Below are positions 39,601 through 48,369 of a DNA stretch of 64,000 nucleotides, in pieces (the first letter of the stretch is position 1; each line of letters starts with the position of its first letter). The notes below the pieces were generated by a model, which searched no databases, was not told the DNA's origin, and saw only the letters and a list, made by a program, of their open reading frames with translations. The DNA is from Gimesia alba (GTDB lineage: Bacteria > Planctomycetota > Planctomycetia > Planctomycetales > Planctomycetaceae), in NCBI RefSeq assembly GCF_007744675.1, contig NZ_CP036269.1, positions 5,683,546 to 5,747,545 on the forward strand. Direction: 5' to 3'. Made by a program: the position numbers and the translations under genes.

Positions 39601-40887
39601 ACCGCCCTCGCCTGGCGCGACGACGGCACACTGATCTTTACCTCCCTCAAAGGGGACGTTTATCTGGCCAAAGACACCAACGGCGACGGCATTGAAGATG
39701 AACTGACCCTTTTCGAAGAAGGACTCTCTGCTCCGTTCGGCATCATCGCCGACGGCTCCGATATTATCGTTTCCCATAAACCGGAAGTCATCCGACTCTC
39801 CGACACGAACGGCGACGGCCGAGCCGACCAGCGCACGATCGTCGCCACCGGCTGGGGCTTTAACGACAACTATCACGACTGGGCCACCGGCTGCATTCGT
39901 GACAGTCAGGGCAATCTCTATGTCGGCTTGGGCAGCGATTATGCCCAGATGAAACGCCCCGACGACCAGATTCACTGGCGGGGGAAGATTCTCAAAATCA
40001 CCTATAACGGCAATATCGAAGTCGTTGGAAACGCCTTCCGGTATCCGACGGGCCTCGCAATCAACTCCCAAGACGAAATCTATATTTCCGATCAACAGGG
40101 CGTGCAAAACACCTTCAACGAGATCAACTTACTGATGCCCGGCAAAGCCTACGGCGTGCCCAGCCAATCCGATCTGCGCAATAAAGAAAATCTAAAAGAG
40201 ACCCGCGCCGCCATTCAGGTCCCCCACCCCTGGACCCGCAGCGTCAACGGCTTAACCTGCATTCCCAAACAATTCCCGTATGCCAGCCTGTTCGATCAAG
40301 GGCTCGGCTGCGAATACAATCAGCGATTCCTGATCCGCTTCTCGACGCAAAAAGTCGGCGATTCCGTTCAAGGCGCGACCTACTACTTCACCCGTGCCGA
40401 CGTACCCCCCGATGAGCATAACTTCGCGGGCCCCATGTCGGTCGCCGTCAGCCCCAAGGGCGACATCTACGTCGGCAGCATTCACGATAGCGGCTGGCTC
40501 GGCGGACAGAACACCGGTTCGATCACCAAACTGACCCCCAACGGCAAACTGCCGAACGGCATCAAGGAACTCCGCGCGACACCCGACGGTTTCGAAATCG
40601 AATTCTTCCAGCCCGTCGATGCGAAGAAAGCAGCCGACAAGGATGCGTATACGATCGCCGGCTACACCCGCGTCTGGAGCGGCAGCTACGCCAGCCCCGA
40701 CAGCGGCCGATATAAAGTTGAAGTGGAAGACGTCACCGTTTCAGATGACAAGAAAACGGTCCACCTGAAGGTCAACGAACTCAAAGAAAAGTTCGTCTAC
40801 GAAGTCAACTGCCAGCAGATCGGTAAACCGGGCACAAAACTCTTCCCCGTTACTGGGCACTATTCAATGAATCGGATTCCAGAGTAA
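36661..40887 (+). CDS. Secreted PA14-like / pentaheme cytochrome c / propeller protein
   Basis: A 1408-residue exported protein. The ATG at 36661 directly precedes a signal peptide (GILSLSAFLLACLFLTIAGR); a TTG start at 36613 is less likely. Residues about 35-180 look like a PA14 domain (PPGLLATYQAGDKRV, DWGKQAPLPQLPSGKFSVKW). Five CxxCH heme sites follow: CNRCH, CLACH, CAACH, CIYCH and CISCH. A middle region without heme sites leads to a C-terminal six-bladed propeller-like domain (LPLDGKIMPTALAWRDDG, NGDGIEDELTLFEEGLSAPF, KAYGVPSQSD) of the membrane-bound-dehydrogenase/sorbosone type, then a beta-sandwich tail. Such planctomycete cytochrome fusions are inferred to oxidise sugars outside the inner membrane. 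The 3' end overlaps the convergent gene at 40850 by 38 bp. Confidence 0.88.
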   Translation: MISQRIHLFGLRGILSLSAFLLACLFLTIAGRNLSAEEIDPEEDDYPPGLLATYQAGDKRVQRIDPDIAFDWGKQAPLPQLPSGKFSVKWNSLILLKKPAKYQISAYIQGEVKVELDGKTVLEGKRDTPGWLIGPKFDQSFGEFELQVSYEKTSPQARVQLFWSSNQFGLEPIPANLLYREEGNPEVAQIWRGRTHFDAHRCNRCHQRDDQLTSPAAPDLTHVTTALNPEWLLRKIQNDDSVAAHAKMPFFGFDKQQAEAIAAYLYANTKTASLKKIPAAKKDKKTKQAPTRDEERREGEILMRSVGCLACHTIDGKGNQQPFSGGDLSSIGDKRDANWLYNWLTDPGKLNKDHRMPVIKLSTTERRQLAFALSELKQAKLATGKKPATDKKIIAAGKKLITQARCAACHTIPGIDKPTQQIADLSQTVTNWDNSCLAETPDLKQGRPAYRTIDRDAVKAYLKSSLNAPSPENDFDRGRYVLEQRNCIYCHERDKHEGITQIAGQIAKFDPALAGQSEGMIPPALTAVGDKLNHEALSEAVSGEQKTIRMPWLRVRMPRFQHTKADKQALLNYLVAHDLVPDDGPRQPDFMIDSSDQNRAQLLIAGQTITGAKGFSCISCHVLGEYKPRNVALGTRGSDLLMLGKRMRKEYFLRWVHNPLRIVPGMEMPALKKSVPKVLGGDINRQLDAIWLGLNDPKFKVPTNPSVVEQFFTVAAGEPARIVRDVFTNPKETGGGYVPRAFAMGFDNGHNLLFDLDQFSIVQWTLGDLARQRTEGKSWYWDMAGSPIISGYERGQEFALTKTGKEPKSVIYPHVQNSRAGTLRSYESNGNQITLNYELTFKMGDKNRTVAVADTFQTLPGTENQTGLQRTIKATNVPEGYDLYVGRPRFSQSIGEPQITDPAHPDAKWMHISDNNSHEYTKTKSGSSETVSLTLDYLCNLKADALQVKIKPTLKSDQQSVTSAPGFDGVRLPLDGKIMPTALAWRDDGTLIFTSLKGDVYLAKDTNGDGIEDELTLFEEGLSAPFGIIADGSDIIVSHKPEVIRLSDTNGDGRADQRTIVATGWGFNDNYHDWATGCIRDSQGNLYVGLGSDYAQMKRPDDQIHWRGKILKITYNGNIEVVGNAFRYPTGLAINSQDEIYISDQQGVQNTFNEINLLMPGKAYGVPSQSDLRNKENLKETRAAIQVPHPWTRSVNGLTCIPKQFPYASLFDQGLGCEYNQRFLIRFSTQKVGDSVQGATYYFTRADVPPDEHNFAGPMSVAVSPKGDIYVGSIHDSGWLGGQNTGSITKLTPNGKLPNGIKELRATPDGFEIEFFQPVDAKKAADKDAYTIAGYTRVWSGSYASPDSGRYKVEVEDVTVSDDKKTVHLKVNELKEKFVYEVNCQQIGKPGTKLFPVTGHYSMNRIPE

Positions 40888-42208
40888 TCGGGAACAGGTC
40901 GGGGATGTTGATTTCCCAGACATTGGGTTGATCTTCTGTCGCTGCATAGGTCTTATGAGTTGACCTGTCTGGTATGAATCCATGAATCTCTTTCAGCTCG
41001 GTAGGCGTTTTATTAACTACCAAAACGGGATCGATCGAGAGTTTCTCAAAGGGAAAAATAATTGAACCCTGTCCTGGTAACAAAAAGCTGATTGTTTCCA
41101 GTTGGCCTTTGCTAAATCGTACACCTTTTGTGCTGCTGAGTGAATTGATCTCAGTGATTTTACTGAGTTCATGTTGCGCGATCAGATAGATTGTCGGCGG
41201 ACCATACCTGCCTTGCAGGATTTCAACCGTCGGATGCCAGTCCAGCTGCTGTTCTTCAATCTTTTTAATGCTCCCGTCTGCAGCCAGCGGACAGGGAGCC
41301 GCCCGCTGATTTTCCACATCAATCAGGTAAACATTTCCGTCGGATTCCTGTTCCAGGTCATGGCTGTAGACCCATTGACGTCCTTGGACCTCCTGATAGG
41401 ACTTTAATTCAAATTGTTCTGATACGTTGGATGAAATACTCACTCGATACCGAAAGTCACAAAGCAGATAATATTTTTCCTCAGGCATGTTCTTCCAGTT
41501 CACCTGAAACTCTACTTCCACCTCCTGTGGAGCATGCGCCGGACAGACGATGGTCTCTTCATATTTTCGCCCCGGAATCGTGGTAATCTGAAATGTACTA
41601 ACAGACTCTCCCCAAGGGGCATTGAAAGTCACATCATACCTTCCCCAAGGCAGCTTCCCAAAATCCAGTTTTCCCGTTTTGTCACTGACGGCGTCAACCG
41701 TAAAGATTTGTTGATTGCCTTCATATTTCGCCAGATTCCCTTTAAAACCAGCTGCCGGTTTTCCGCCTTCCCTTTCCTGTACCAGTTGAAACAGGATCCC
41801 GTGCAGATCCCCTGTCGCCTCCGCATCTGAATTCTCCTGTGCCAGTTTGAACTGCTCCAGCATCTGCAGATTGAACGCTCGACTTTCCTGCATCATCGTC
41901 CAGGCAATCCCCACCACAGCAATGCAACACACCGCCATCACAGCAGATATTCCGGTCATAATGCGTTGAGACATGATTCTCTCCTTCATTGCGTCCAGCC
42001 AAAGCTGACGGGCGATTTTGATCGGATCGCCGAATTGATTGAGCACGCGTTGTTTTGCTGTCGACTCATCCGAATTTTTCAATAACTCTCGATTCAATGC
42101 ACAAGCAAAGTGATCACTGAGCTCATCGATAATATCCTGCCGGAGCGACGACGGTTCATCATCGCGTTCGGGCGGAAAATCGTCGATGCTGATCTCAGGC
42201 CAGGTCAC
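40850..42208 (-). CDS. PadR-linked array paralog 5 (HAAS-like N-terminus, one TM, exported domain)
   Basis: A 452-residue protein, the last of five tandem paralogs (numbered from padR). Residues 1-78 are the invariant cytosolic head: WPEISIDDFPPERDDEPSSL, then DELSDHFACALNRELLKN and FGDPIKIARQLWLDAM, similar to HAAS/permease-prefix domains found beside PadR regulators. A basic MSQRI leads to a membrane span (about 84-106). The exported part has a Cna-B/carboxypeptidase-regulatory-like strand pattern, LDFGKLPWGRYDVTFNAPWG and TIPGRKYEETIVCPA, then a divergent C-terminal domain. It starts with GTG preceded by GAGGAG and lies 50 bp after paralog 4. Its 3' end runs into the pentaheme gene. Function unknown. 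Confidence 0.85.
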   Translation of the reverse strand: MTWPEISIDDFPPERDDEPSSLRQDIIDELSDHFACALNRELLKNSDESTAKQRVLNQFGDPIKIARQLWLDAMKERIMSQRIMTGISAVMAVCCIAVVGIAWTMMQESRAFNLQMLEQFKLAQENSDAEATGDLHGILFQLVQEREGGKPAAGFKGNLAKYEGNQQIFTVDAVSDKTGKLDFGKLPWGRYDVTFNAPWGESVSTFQITTIPGRKYEETIVCPAHAPQEVEVEFQVNWKNMPEEKYYLLCDFRYRVSISSNVSEQFELKSYQEVQGRQWVYSHDLEQESDGNVYLIDVENQRAAPCPLAADGSIKKIEEQQLDWHPTVEILQGRYGPPTIYLIAQHELSKITEINSLSSTKGVRFSKGQLETISFLLPGQGSIIFPFEKLSIDPVLVVNKTPTELKEIHGFIPDRSTHKTYAATEDQPNVWEINIPDLFPITLESDSLNSAQ

Positions 42209-42258
42209 TTGTGACTCCTCAAATTTGATCTATATCAAATAGACATGATACTGACAGC

Positions 42259-43698
42259 TTAAAATCTCCTAGAACCGGATTTTTGAGTAATCGGATCGAC
42301 ATCAGGAACAATGATTTTCCAGACATTGGGTTCTTCCGTCGTCGCCTTATAAGCAGAGATCAACCGACTAGCCTGGAACGCATAAATCATCTTTGCTGCG
42401 CTACTATCTTTCTTTTCCAGTATCTTTAAAAGCCGTGGTTCCACTTTGAATTTTTCGAACGGAGAAACAAACATTCCCATCCCCGGATAAGCGTATGTTT
42501 TCAAATCCATTCCATTTGGATCACTAGATATTAATCCGATGGTTTTGATGGAATTCAGTTCAGATAATTTTGACAGTTGGCTCTTCCGAATCAAGTAGAT
42601 GGTGGGGGGCATATACTCTCCCTGCAGCGCTTCGACAGTCGACTTCCAAACCAGATCCTGAAACTCAAGGTTTTCGAAATGAACGTCTTCCGAGAGCGGA
42701 CAGGGGGTGGCTTGATAATTCTTGACGTCGATCAGATAAACGCCTCTTTCTGCAGGAATCGTCAGATTATGCCGATAGCTCCAGGTATGGTTTTGAATGG
42801 TTCGCCGAGAGCTCAAATTGTATTGTCTGTGATTGAATCCATAGGAGATACTGAAGTGACGAAAATCGCATACGAGAAACATCTCCTCGCCAGCCGGTAT
42901 GCCTTGCCAGTCAACTTGAAATTCCACCGGCACTTTCCGTGGAACCGCTGTCGGGCAGAAAATCGTCTCTGTAAACGCACGTCCTGGTATCGTGGTAATC
43001 TTAAGTGAAAAGATTTCCTCATTCCAGGGAGCACTCAAATTCACATTATAAGTCCCCCAAGGCAGGTTGCCAAAATCCAATTTGCCTGATTCATCACTGA
43101 CTGCGTCGACGATAAATACTTTTTGTTTGCCGTCAACTTTCGACAGAGTCCCTTTAAAACCGGCCGCCGGTTTTCCGCCTTGCTTCTCTTCGACTAACTG
43201 AAAGTAAATGGGGTGCATTTTTTCCGAACTGGAATTGGCCTCGGCGATTTGTTTCTGCATCATGACTTCCAGTTGGTTGAGAAACTGGGGGTCCATTTTT
43301 GTTGTCGCTACAGGTAAGGGGCGATCCGCCATTGCTGCCATTTGAGCCAGCATTTTCTGATTGATGGACTGACTTTCCTGAAATAGCATCCAGGCAATTC
43401 CCACCACAGCCAGACAACACACCGCCATCACGGCTGAAATACCAGTCATAATACGCTGAGACATAATTTTCTCCTTCATCGCGTCCAGCCAGAGTTGGCG
43501 GGCGATTTTGATGGGGTCGCCGAATTGAGTTAATACGCGTTGTTTTGCTGTCTGCTCATCCGGATTCTTTAATAACTCTCGATTCAAGGCACAAGCAAAG
43601 TGATCGCTGAGTTCATCGATGATATCCTGCCGGAGCGACGACGGTTCATCATCGCGTTCGGGCGGAAAATCGTCGATGCTGATCTCAGGCCAGGCCAC
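42259..43698 (-). CDS. PadR-linked array paralog 4
   Basis: A 479-residue paralog with the same plan. The head differs from that of paralog 3 at only four of the first 86 residues by eye (A2T, T57N, D72E, K75Q). After the span (about 84-106) comes a short helical stalk (FQESQSINQKMLAQMAAMAD), then the regulatory-like domain (KLDFGNLPWGTYNVNLSAPW, TIPGRAFTETIFCPT) and a C-terminal domain that shares only scattered motifs with its neighbours (YLIDVKNYQATPCPL, MPPTIYLIRKSQLSKLSELN). GTG start with GAGGAG upstream. Function unknown; the sharing of YLI, CPL and IYLI motifs shows a common exported fold. Confidence 0.85.
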   Translation of the reverse strand: MAWPEISIDDFPPERDDEPSSLRQDIIDELSDHFACALNRELLKNPDEQTAKQRVLTQFGDPIKIARQLWLDAMKEKIMSQRIMTGISAVMAVCCLAVVGIAWMLFQESQSINQKMLAQMAAMADRPLPVATTKMDPQFLNQLEVMMQKQIAEANSSSEKMHPIYFQLVEEKQGGKPAAGFKGTLSKVDGKQKVFIVDAVSDESGKLDFGNLPWGTYNVNLSAPWNEEIFSLKITTIPGRAFTETIFCPTAVPRKVPVEFQVDWQGIPAGEEMFLVCDFRHFSISYGFNHRQYNLSSRRTIQNHTWSYRHNLTIPAERGVYLIDVKNYQATPCPLSEDVHFENLEFQDLVWKSTVEALQGEYMPPTIYLIRKSQLSKLSELNSIKTIGLISSDPNGMDLKTYAYPGMGMFVSPFEKFKVEPRLLKILEKKDSSAAKMIYAFQASRLISAYKATTEEPNVWKIIVPDVDPITQKSGSRRF

Positions 43699-43746
43699 CT
43701 GGTACTCCTCAATATTTCATTATCACGCAAACTATTTAACATCCCG

Positions 43747-45204
43747 TCAGAAAATTCCTTGACCTCCACCTGGAGTTCCTTTGGGGATGATGTAATCTTT
43801 CAGATCCGGCAGTTTGATTTTCCAGAGGTTCTTTTCGCCTTTAATTGCCGTGAATTCCAACCGCTTCGATAATTCTAAACCACTTGCATACAATGTATGG
43901 CCTCCCTCCGGCCGCACTTTCACTTGCGTCCAAGGAGGCGGATGATTCTGGAAGGGAATGATCAGGAACGAGTTGCCTTCGATTCCGCCGAATCTGGTTG
44001 CTCCTCCTACCATAGCACGATACTGCAGACTGTAGGAACCTGCCGCAGTTCGGGACTTGTTTAACGACTGAAAGGCGGGTATGCGGTTCATTTGGGCGAG
44101 ATTCTGCAGGTCTTTCTTCTGAAACAGCATCAGATCGGGCAAAACATGTTTTCCCTGCCTCATTCTAGTCGAAGAAGATAAAGCCAACTGTTTTAAATCA
44201 ATGTCTTCGTACTCTCCATCTTTGTTGACAGGACAGACCCCGATCATATTCTCGTTGTTGATGAGATAAACGCCGCTTTTATCTTCAGTCCAGTTTTGTC
44301 TGTAAATCCACTTTTCACCATGAATCAACCTGCTACTCTCAACCTGCCGGTTTCCGTCAGATGAATTACGAAAGTCGCAAATGAGAAACCAGTCTTCAGT
44401 ATTAATTCCGTCAGGCCAGTCCAAATGAAATCGAACGGATACGACTTCCGGAATCTCGGTCGGACAGATAATTTTCTGTGTCGTATCACGACCGGGAATC
44501 ACAGTCACGCTCTGGTGATGATATTCTCCCCACGGGGATTTCAAAGTCAGCTGATATTTTCCCCAGGGTAATTTTCCGTAATCAAGCACTCCCTTCCCAT
44601 TACTGACGGCTTCCAGTGTGAAGGTTTCTGAACGATCGCCAATTTTAGTGAGTGTGCCGACATACTTGTTGGGCGGTTTTTCATCGTTGTCGTCGGCAAC
44701 CAGTTGAAATGAAAGCTGATTCATTCCAACAGAAACAGTATCCGGCTCGACCGTCCGATTTTGATTCAATTGCTCCAGTTGCTTCAGAATCTGCTGATTC
44801 ACTGCGTCAGTGGTCACCGGCTCTGGTCGATCCGCGATTTCGGCCATTTGCGCCATCATCCGGGCATTGAAATCCTGACTCTCTTTCATCATTGACCAGA
44901 CCAGCCCGACCACAATGAAGCCACACAAAGCCATCACGACAGAAACGCCGGTCATAATACGTTGCGACATAATCTTCTCCTGCATGGCCTCCAGCCAGAG
45001 TTGACGAGCGATTTTGATGGGATCACCAAATTGATTTAATACGCGTTGTTTTGCTGTCTGCTCATCCGGATTTTTCAATAACTCTCGATTCAAAGCACAA
45101 GCAAAGTGGTCGCTGAGTTCATCGATAATATCCTGCCGGAGCGACGACGGTTCATCGTCGCGCTCGGGAGGAAAATCGTCGATGCTGATCTCAGGCCAGG
45201 TCAC
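43747..45204 (-). CDS. PadR-linked array paralog 3
   Basis: A 485-residue paralog: conserved head, span (MTGVSVVMALCGFIVVGLVW), a stalk with a coiled-coil-like NQQILKQLEQLNQ, the regulatory-like domain (LDYGKLPWGKYQLTLKSPWG, VIPGRDTTQKIICPT) and a divergent end (DLMLFQKKDLQNLAQMNRIP). The C-terminus GTPGGGQGIF resembles GVNGAGQGFF of paralog 2, so these two may be the closest relatives. GTG start; 43-bp gap to paralog 2. Function unknown. Confidence 0.85.
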   Translation of the reverse strand: MTWPEISIDDFPPERDDEPSSLRQDIIDELSDHFACALNRELLKNPDEQTAKQRVLNQFGDPIKIARQLWLEAMQEKIMSQRIMTGVSVVMALCGFIVVGLVWSMMKESQDFNARMMAQMAEIADRPEPVTTDAVNQQILKQLEQLNQNRTVEPDTVSVGMNQLSFQLVADDNDEKPPNKYVGTLTKIGDRSETFTLEAVSNGKGVLDYGKLPWGKYQLTLKSPWGEYHHQSVTVIPGRDTTQKIICPTEIPEVVSVRFHLDWPDGINTEDWFLICDFRNSSDGNRQVESSRLIHGEKWIYRQNWTEDKSGVYLINNENMIGVCPVNKDGEYEDIDLKQLALSSSTRMRQGKHVLPDLMLFQKKDLQNLAQMNRIPAFQSLNKSRTAAGSYSLQYRAMVGGATRFGGIEGNSFLIIPFQNHPPPWTQVKVRPEGGHTLYASGLELSKRLEFTAIKGEKNLWKIKLPDLKDYIIPKGTPGGGQGIF

Positions 45205-45247
45205 TCGGTACTCCAGTTTCTGTTCTTAGATTGTGTCAGCGAGAAGA

Positions 45248-46906
45248 TTAGAAGAAACCTTGACCGGCACCGTTAACACCAATCACACCGCTTCTACCAA
45301 CCTCTTCGGGGCGGGTTAGTTGTTCCAGTTTGATGACAGGGATGGTCCAGAGATTGTTCTGGTCCTCGAGCGCGGAAAAATTGAGCCAGTTCGGATATTG
45401 CATTCCTTCGGCCACTTTCGGGAGCGGATCGAAAGGACCTACATCCTTCAGAGCATTCGGATTTTGAAATGGTGCCACGAACATGGTGGCAGAAGCGGAG
45501 CTAAGCCCCCCTGTAAAACCATGCTCCGGCTGAAGTCGACTTAATTGATCAAAGATCATCATCGTGGTTCTGAACTTGTCTAAAACAGCATATCTGCGAT
45601 CGAAATTTACTTCAGAGAGCCGCCCCAATTCGGTTTTGGGGATGAGATAGACGATGGATAAGGCATAGCCTTCACCCGCGGTCAGGTTGACCGAAGATTG
45701 CCAGTCGACCGTTGCCAGATCGACATTTTTCAATTCCCCCTTTTGGTCTAACGGACATAGGCTGACCTGGTTATCACCGTTAATCAGGACGACCGATGAC
45801 TGTTGATCAAGGGGAATCGATTTCTCGTTCCAGATTTGATTACCAACTTTTCGATATAATGAACCAGGCGCTCCTCCGCCAGATCCTCGTCTACGATAAT
45901 CACAGATGACAACCCACTCATCTGCTTTCAATTGGTCCGGCCAATTGAGTTCAAACTGCACAGGTACAGGCGGTGCTGCTGTCGCGGGACAGATAACCGT
46001 CTCAGAATAATTTCGTCCGGGTACTGTTGAGATATTAGTAGAGAGCTGGTCCCCCCAGGGGGCCGACAAATAGAGTTCGTATTTCCCCCAGGGAAGATTC
46101 CCGAAATCGAGTACTCCCTTCTTGTCACTGACTTCTTTCAAAGAAAAGGAATCGGTTTTCGCCCCACTTTTCACCAACTTACCAGAAAAGCCGACCGCCG
46201 GCGTTTTTTCTTTGTTATCCTGAACCAGTTGAATAGAAATCTGATTCATGCCTTCTGAAGCTGCTCCACCTTGAGCTGTCTGCTTTTGATTCAACTGTTC
46301 TAGTTGTTTTAGAATCTGCTGGTTGATGTTGGCGGCCGCGGCGGGCTTTGATTCCATGCCAAAGCCTCCCTCCATCATCGCTCCACCATGCATTCCTTCA
46401 AACCCTTCCATTCCCATCTCACCCATAGACCGTGATGGTTGTTGCGATTCTGTCAGAATTCGAAGCTCGCGGACAATGGCTTCATTTGTCTTCTGCAGGC
46501 TTTTTACCACTGTCGAATCCGCCTGCGGCCGATCCGCGATGACCGCCAGTTGTTCGAGCAACTGATGATTGACCAACTGATTCTCTTTCATCATCAACCA
46601 GCCAAAGACGACTACCAGGATGCAACACGCCGCCATGACAGCAGAAATACCGGTCATAATACGTTGAGACATGATTTTCTCCTTCATTGCGTCGAGCCAG
46701 AGTTGGCGGGCAATTTTGATGGGATCGCCGAATTGATTTAAGACACGTTGTTTTGCTGTCAGTTCGTCTGGATTCTTCAATAATTCTCGATTCAAAGCGC
46801 ACGCAAAGTGATCGGTGAGTTCATCGATAATATCCTGCCTGAGCGATGAGGGTTCATCGTCACGCTTCGAGGGAAAATCGTCGATGCTAATCTCAGGCCA
46901 GGCCAC
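45248..46906 (-). CDS. PadR-linked array paralog 2 (with Gly/Met-rich insert)
   Basis: A 552-residue paralog and the longest. Comparison with its neighbours places the start at GTG 46904-46906 with AGGAATATCAAT upstream; a longer frame from 46933 adds nine residues without a counterpart. The head carries PSKRDD instead of PPERDD. The stalk has a unique Gly/Met/Glu-rich insert (MGEMGMEGFEGMHGGAMMEG) before NQQILKQLEQLNQKQ. The regulatory-like domain (LDFGNLPWGKYELYLSAPWG, TVPGRNYSETVICPA) and a divergent end (YALSIVYLIPKTELGRLSEV) follow. Function unknown. Confidence 0.85.
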   Translation of the reverse strand: MAWPEISIDDFPSKRDDEPSSLRQDIIDELTDHFACALNRELLKNPDELTAKQRVLNQFGDPIKIARQLWLDAMKEKIMSQRIMTGISAVMAACCILVVVFGWLMMKENQLVNHQLLEQLAVIADRPQADSTVVKSLQKTNEAIVRELRILTESQQPSRSMGEMGMEGFEGMHGGAMMEGGFGMESKPAAAANINQQILKQLEQLNQKQTAQGGAASEGMNQISIQLVQDNKEKTPAVGFSGKLVKSGAKTDSFSLKEVSDKKGVLDFGNLPWGKYELYLSAPWGDQLSTNISTVPGRNYSETVICPATAAPPVPVQFELNWPDQLKADEWVVICDYRRRGSGGGAPGSLYRKVGNQIWNEKSIPLDQQSSVVLINGDNQVSLCPLDQKGELKNVDLATVDWQSSVNLTAGEGYALSIVYLIPKTELGRLSEVNFDRRYAVLDKFRTTMMIFDQLSRLQPEHGFTGGLSSASATMFVAPFQNPNALKDVGPFDPLPKVAEGMQYPNWLNFSALEDQNNLWTIPVIKLEQLTRPEEVGRSGVIGVNGAGQGFF

Positions 46907-46986
46907 ATTGATATTCCTGAAAAGAGAGGACAATTATGGGGCACCCTGTTTCGGATGCCCATTAACACCTCGGTTGTTTATTATTT

Positions 46987-48369
46987 CTAATCTACCTGGG
47001 CAATTTTCTTATCGTAAAAATTAATGTTCCAAACGTTCTTCTTCCCCGGGGATGCTGCAAAATGCTGTAACGGGTATCGCTGCACGTCACCAGGACTGAG
47101 TTTTATCGGCTTCTTATCCAGAATTTTAAACGGGGACACGAATACGGTATTCCCGACTGCATACATCTCTCCCCCTAAATGCAAATTGGGTATCCCGGGA
47201 ATTAAATTGGAACGATCAAGAGCAACAGGATCGAAATAGTTCTCATTCAAATCTGAGAGTCGGCTCAAATTCTCTCTGCGAATCAGATATAAGGCTGGTA
47301 AAGCATACTGTCCCTGAGGCACATCGACAGTCAGCTGATCCAGCCTGATTTCCGGATTCAGATTTTGATACTTGCCGTCAGGCCTTAATGGAACTTTTAA
47401 AACTGTCCTTTTTTTTCCGATCAGATACACACCCTGGTTTACAGGTTGCAGATAGAACCAGTTATCATTCTCAATTTGACGTTCACTCAAATAAGAATGG
47501 GTGACCTCATCATTCTTTTTGATTTGACGTACTCGAAAATCTGCCAGGACAAGCCATTCATCCGACTCGAATTCTTCAGACCGGAGAATTTGAAAGCTGA
47601 CAGAGACCGGCTCTGGTTGCTGTGCGGGACAGACGATTGTCTTTGAAAATTCGCGCCCCGGAATCATTCTGAAATCCAGCTTTTGATATATTTCGCCCCA
47701 GGGCGTTTTCAGTTCCAATGCATAAGGTCCTGCCGGCAACTTGCCGAAATCCAGTTTTCCTTTCGTATCACTGGTCGCTTCAACCACAAAATCGTCGAGC
47801 TCCTTACTCAGTCGAATCAATCTTCCGGTAATTCCTGTCGCAGGCTGGCTGTTTTTATCGGTCACCAATTGAAAACTGACTTGATTCATTCTTTCCTGAA
47901 CTGCGACACTTCCCATCGCTTGTAGCTGGTTCAATCGCTTCAACTCCAGCAGAATCTGTTGATCGGTCTGAGACTCAGCAGGAGCAACTGGACGCTCCGC
48001 GATCACTGCCATCTGCTCAAGCAGCTTCTGATTGACGACCCGGCTTTCCTGCACCAGAATCCAGGCAATCCCCACCACAGCCATACAGCAAACCGCCATG
48101 ACAGCTGCAATTCCAGTTAGAATTCGTTGTGACATCATTTTCTCCTTCATCGCGTCGAGCCAGAGTTGGCGGGCAATTTTGATGGGATCGCCGAATTGAT
48201 GTAATACGCGTTGTTTTGCGGTCTGTTCATCTGGATTCTTTAATAACTCTCGATTCAAGGCACACGCAAAGTGGTCTGTGAGTTCATCGATAATATCCTG
48301 CCTGAGCGACGAGGGTTCATCGTCGCGCTTCGGGGGAAAATCGTCGATGCTGATCTCAGGCCAGGCCAC
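46987..48369 (-). CDS. PadR-linked array paralog 1 (translationally coupled to padR)
   Basis: A 460-residue paralog, first after padR. Its GTG start (48367-48369) overlaps the end of padR by 14 bp, with GGGAG upstream, which indicates coupled translation. Head (PPKRDD version), span (LTGIAAVMAVCCMAVVGIAW), stalk, the regulatory-like domain (LDFGKLPAGPYALELKTPWG, MIPGREFSKTIVCPA) and an exported end (YALPALYLIRRENLSRLSDL). In many bacteria a PadR gene is followed by a HAAS-domain membrane protein; here the membrane part is a single span plus an exported domain rather than a permease. Function unknown. Confidence 0.87.
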   Translation of the reverse strand: MAWPEISIDDFPPKRDDEPSSLRQDIIDELTDHFACALNRELLKNPDEQTAKQRVLHQFGDPIKIARQLWLDAMKEKMMSQRILTGIAAVMAVCCMAVVGIAWILVQESRVVNQKLLEQMAVIAERPVAPAESQTDQQILLELKRLNQLQAMGSVAVQERMNQVSFQLVTDKNSQPATGITGRLIRLSKELDDFVVEATSDTKGKLDFGKLPAGPYALELKTPWGEIYQKLDFRMIPGREFSKTIVCPAQQPEPVSVSFQILRSEEFESDEWLVLADFRVRQIKKNDEVTHSYLSERQIENDNWFYLQPVNQGVYLIGKKRTVLKVPLRPDGKYQNLNPEIRLDQLTVDVPQGQYALPALYLIRRENLSRLSDLNENYFDPVALDRSNLIPGIPNLHLGGEMYAVGNTVFVSPFKILDKKPIKLSPGDVQRYPLQHFAASPGKKNVWNINFYDKKIAQVD

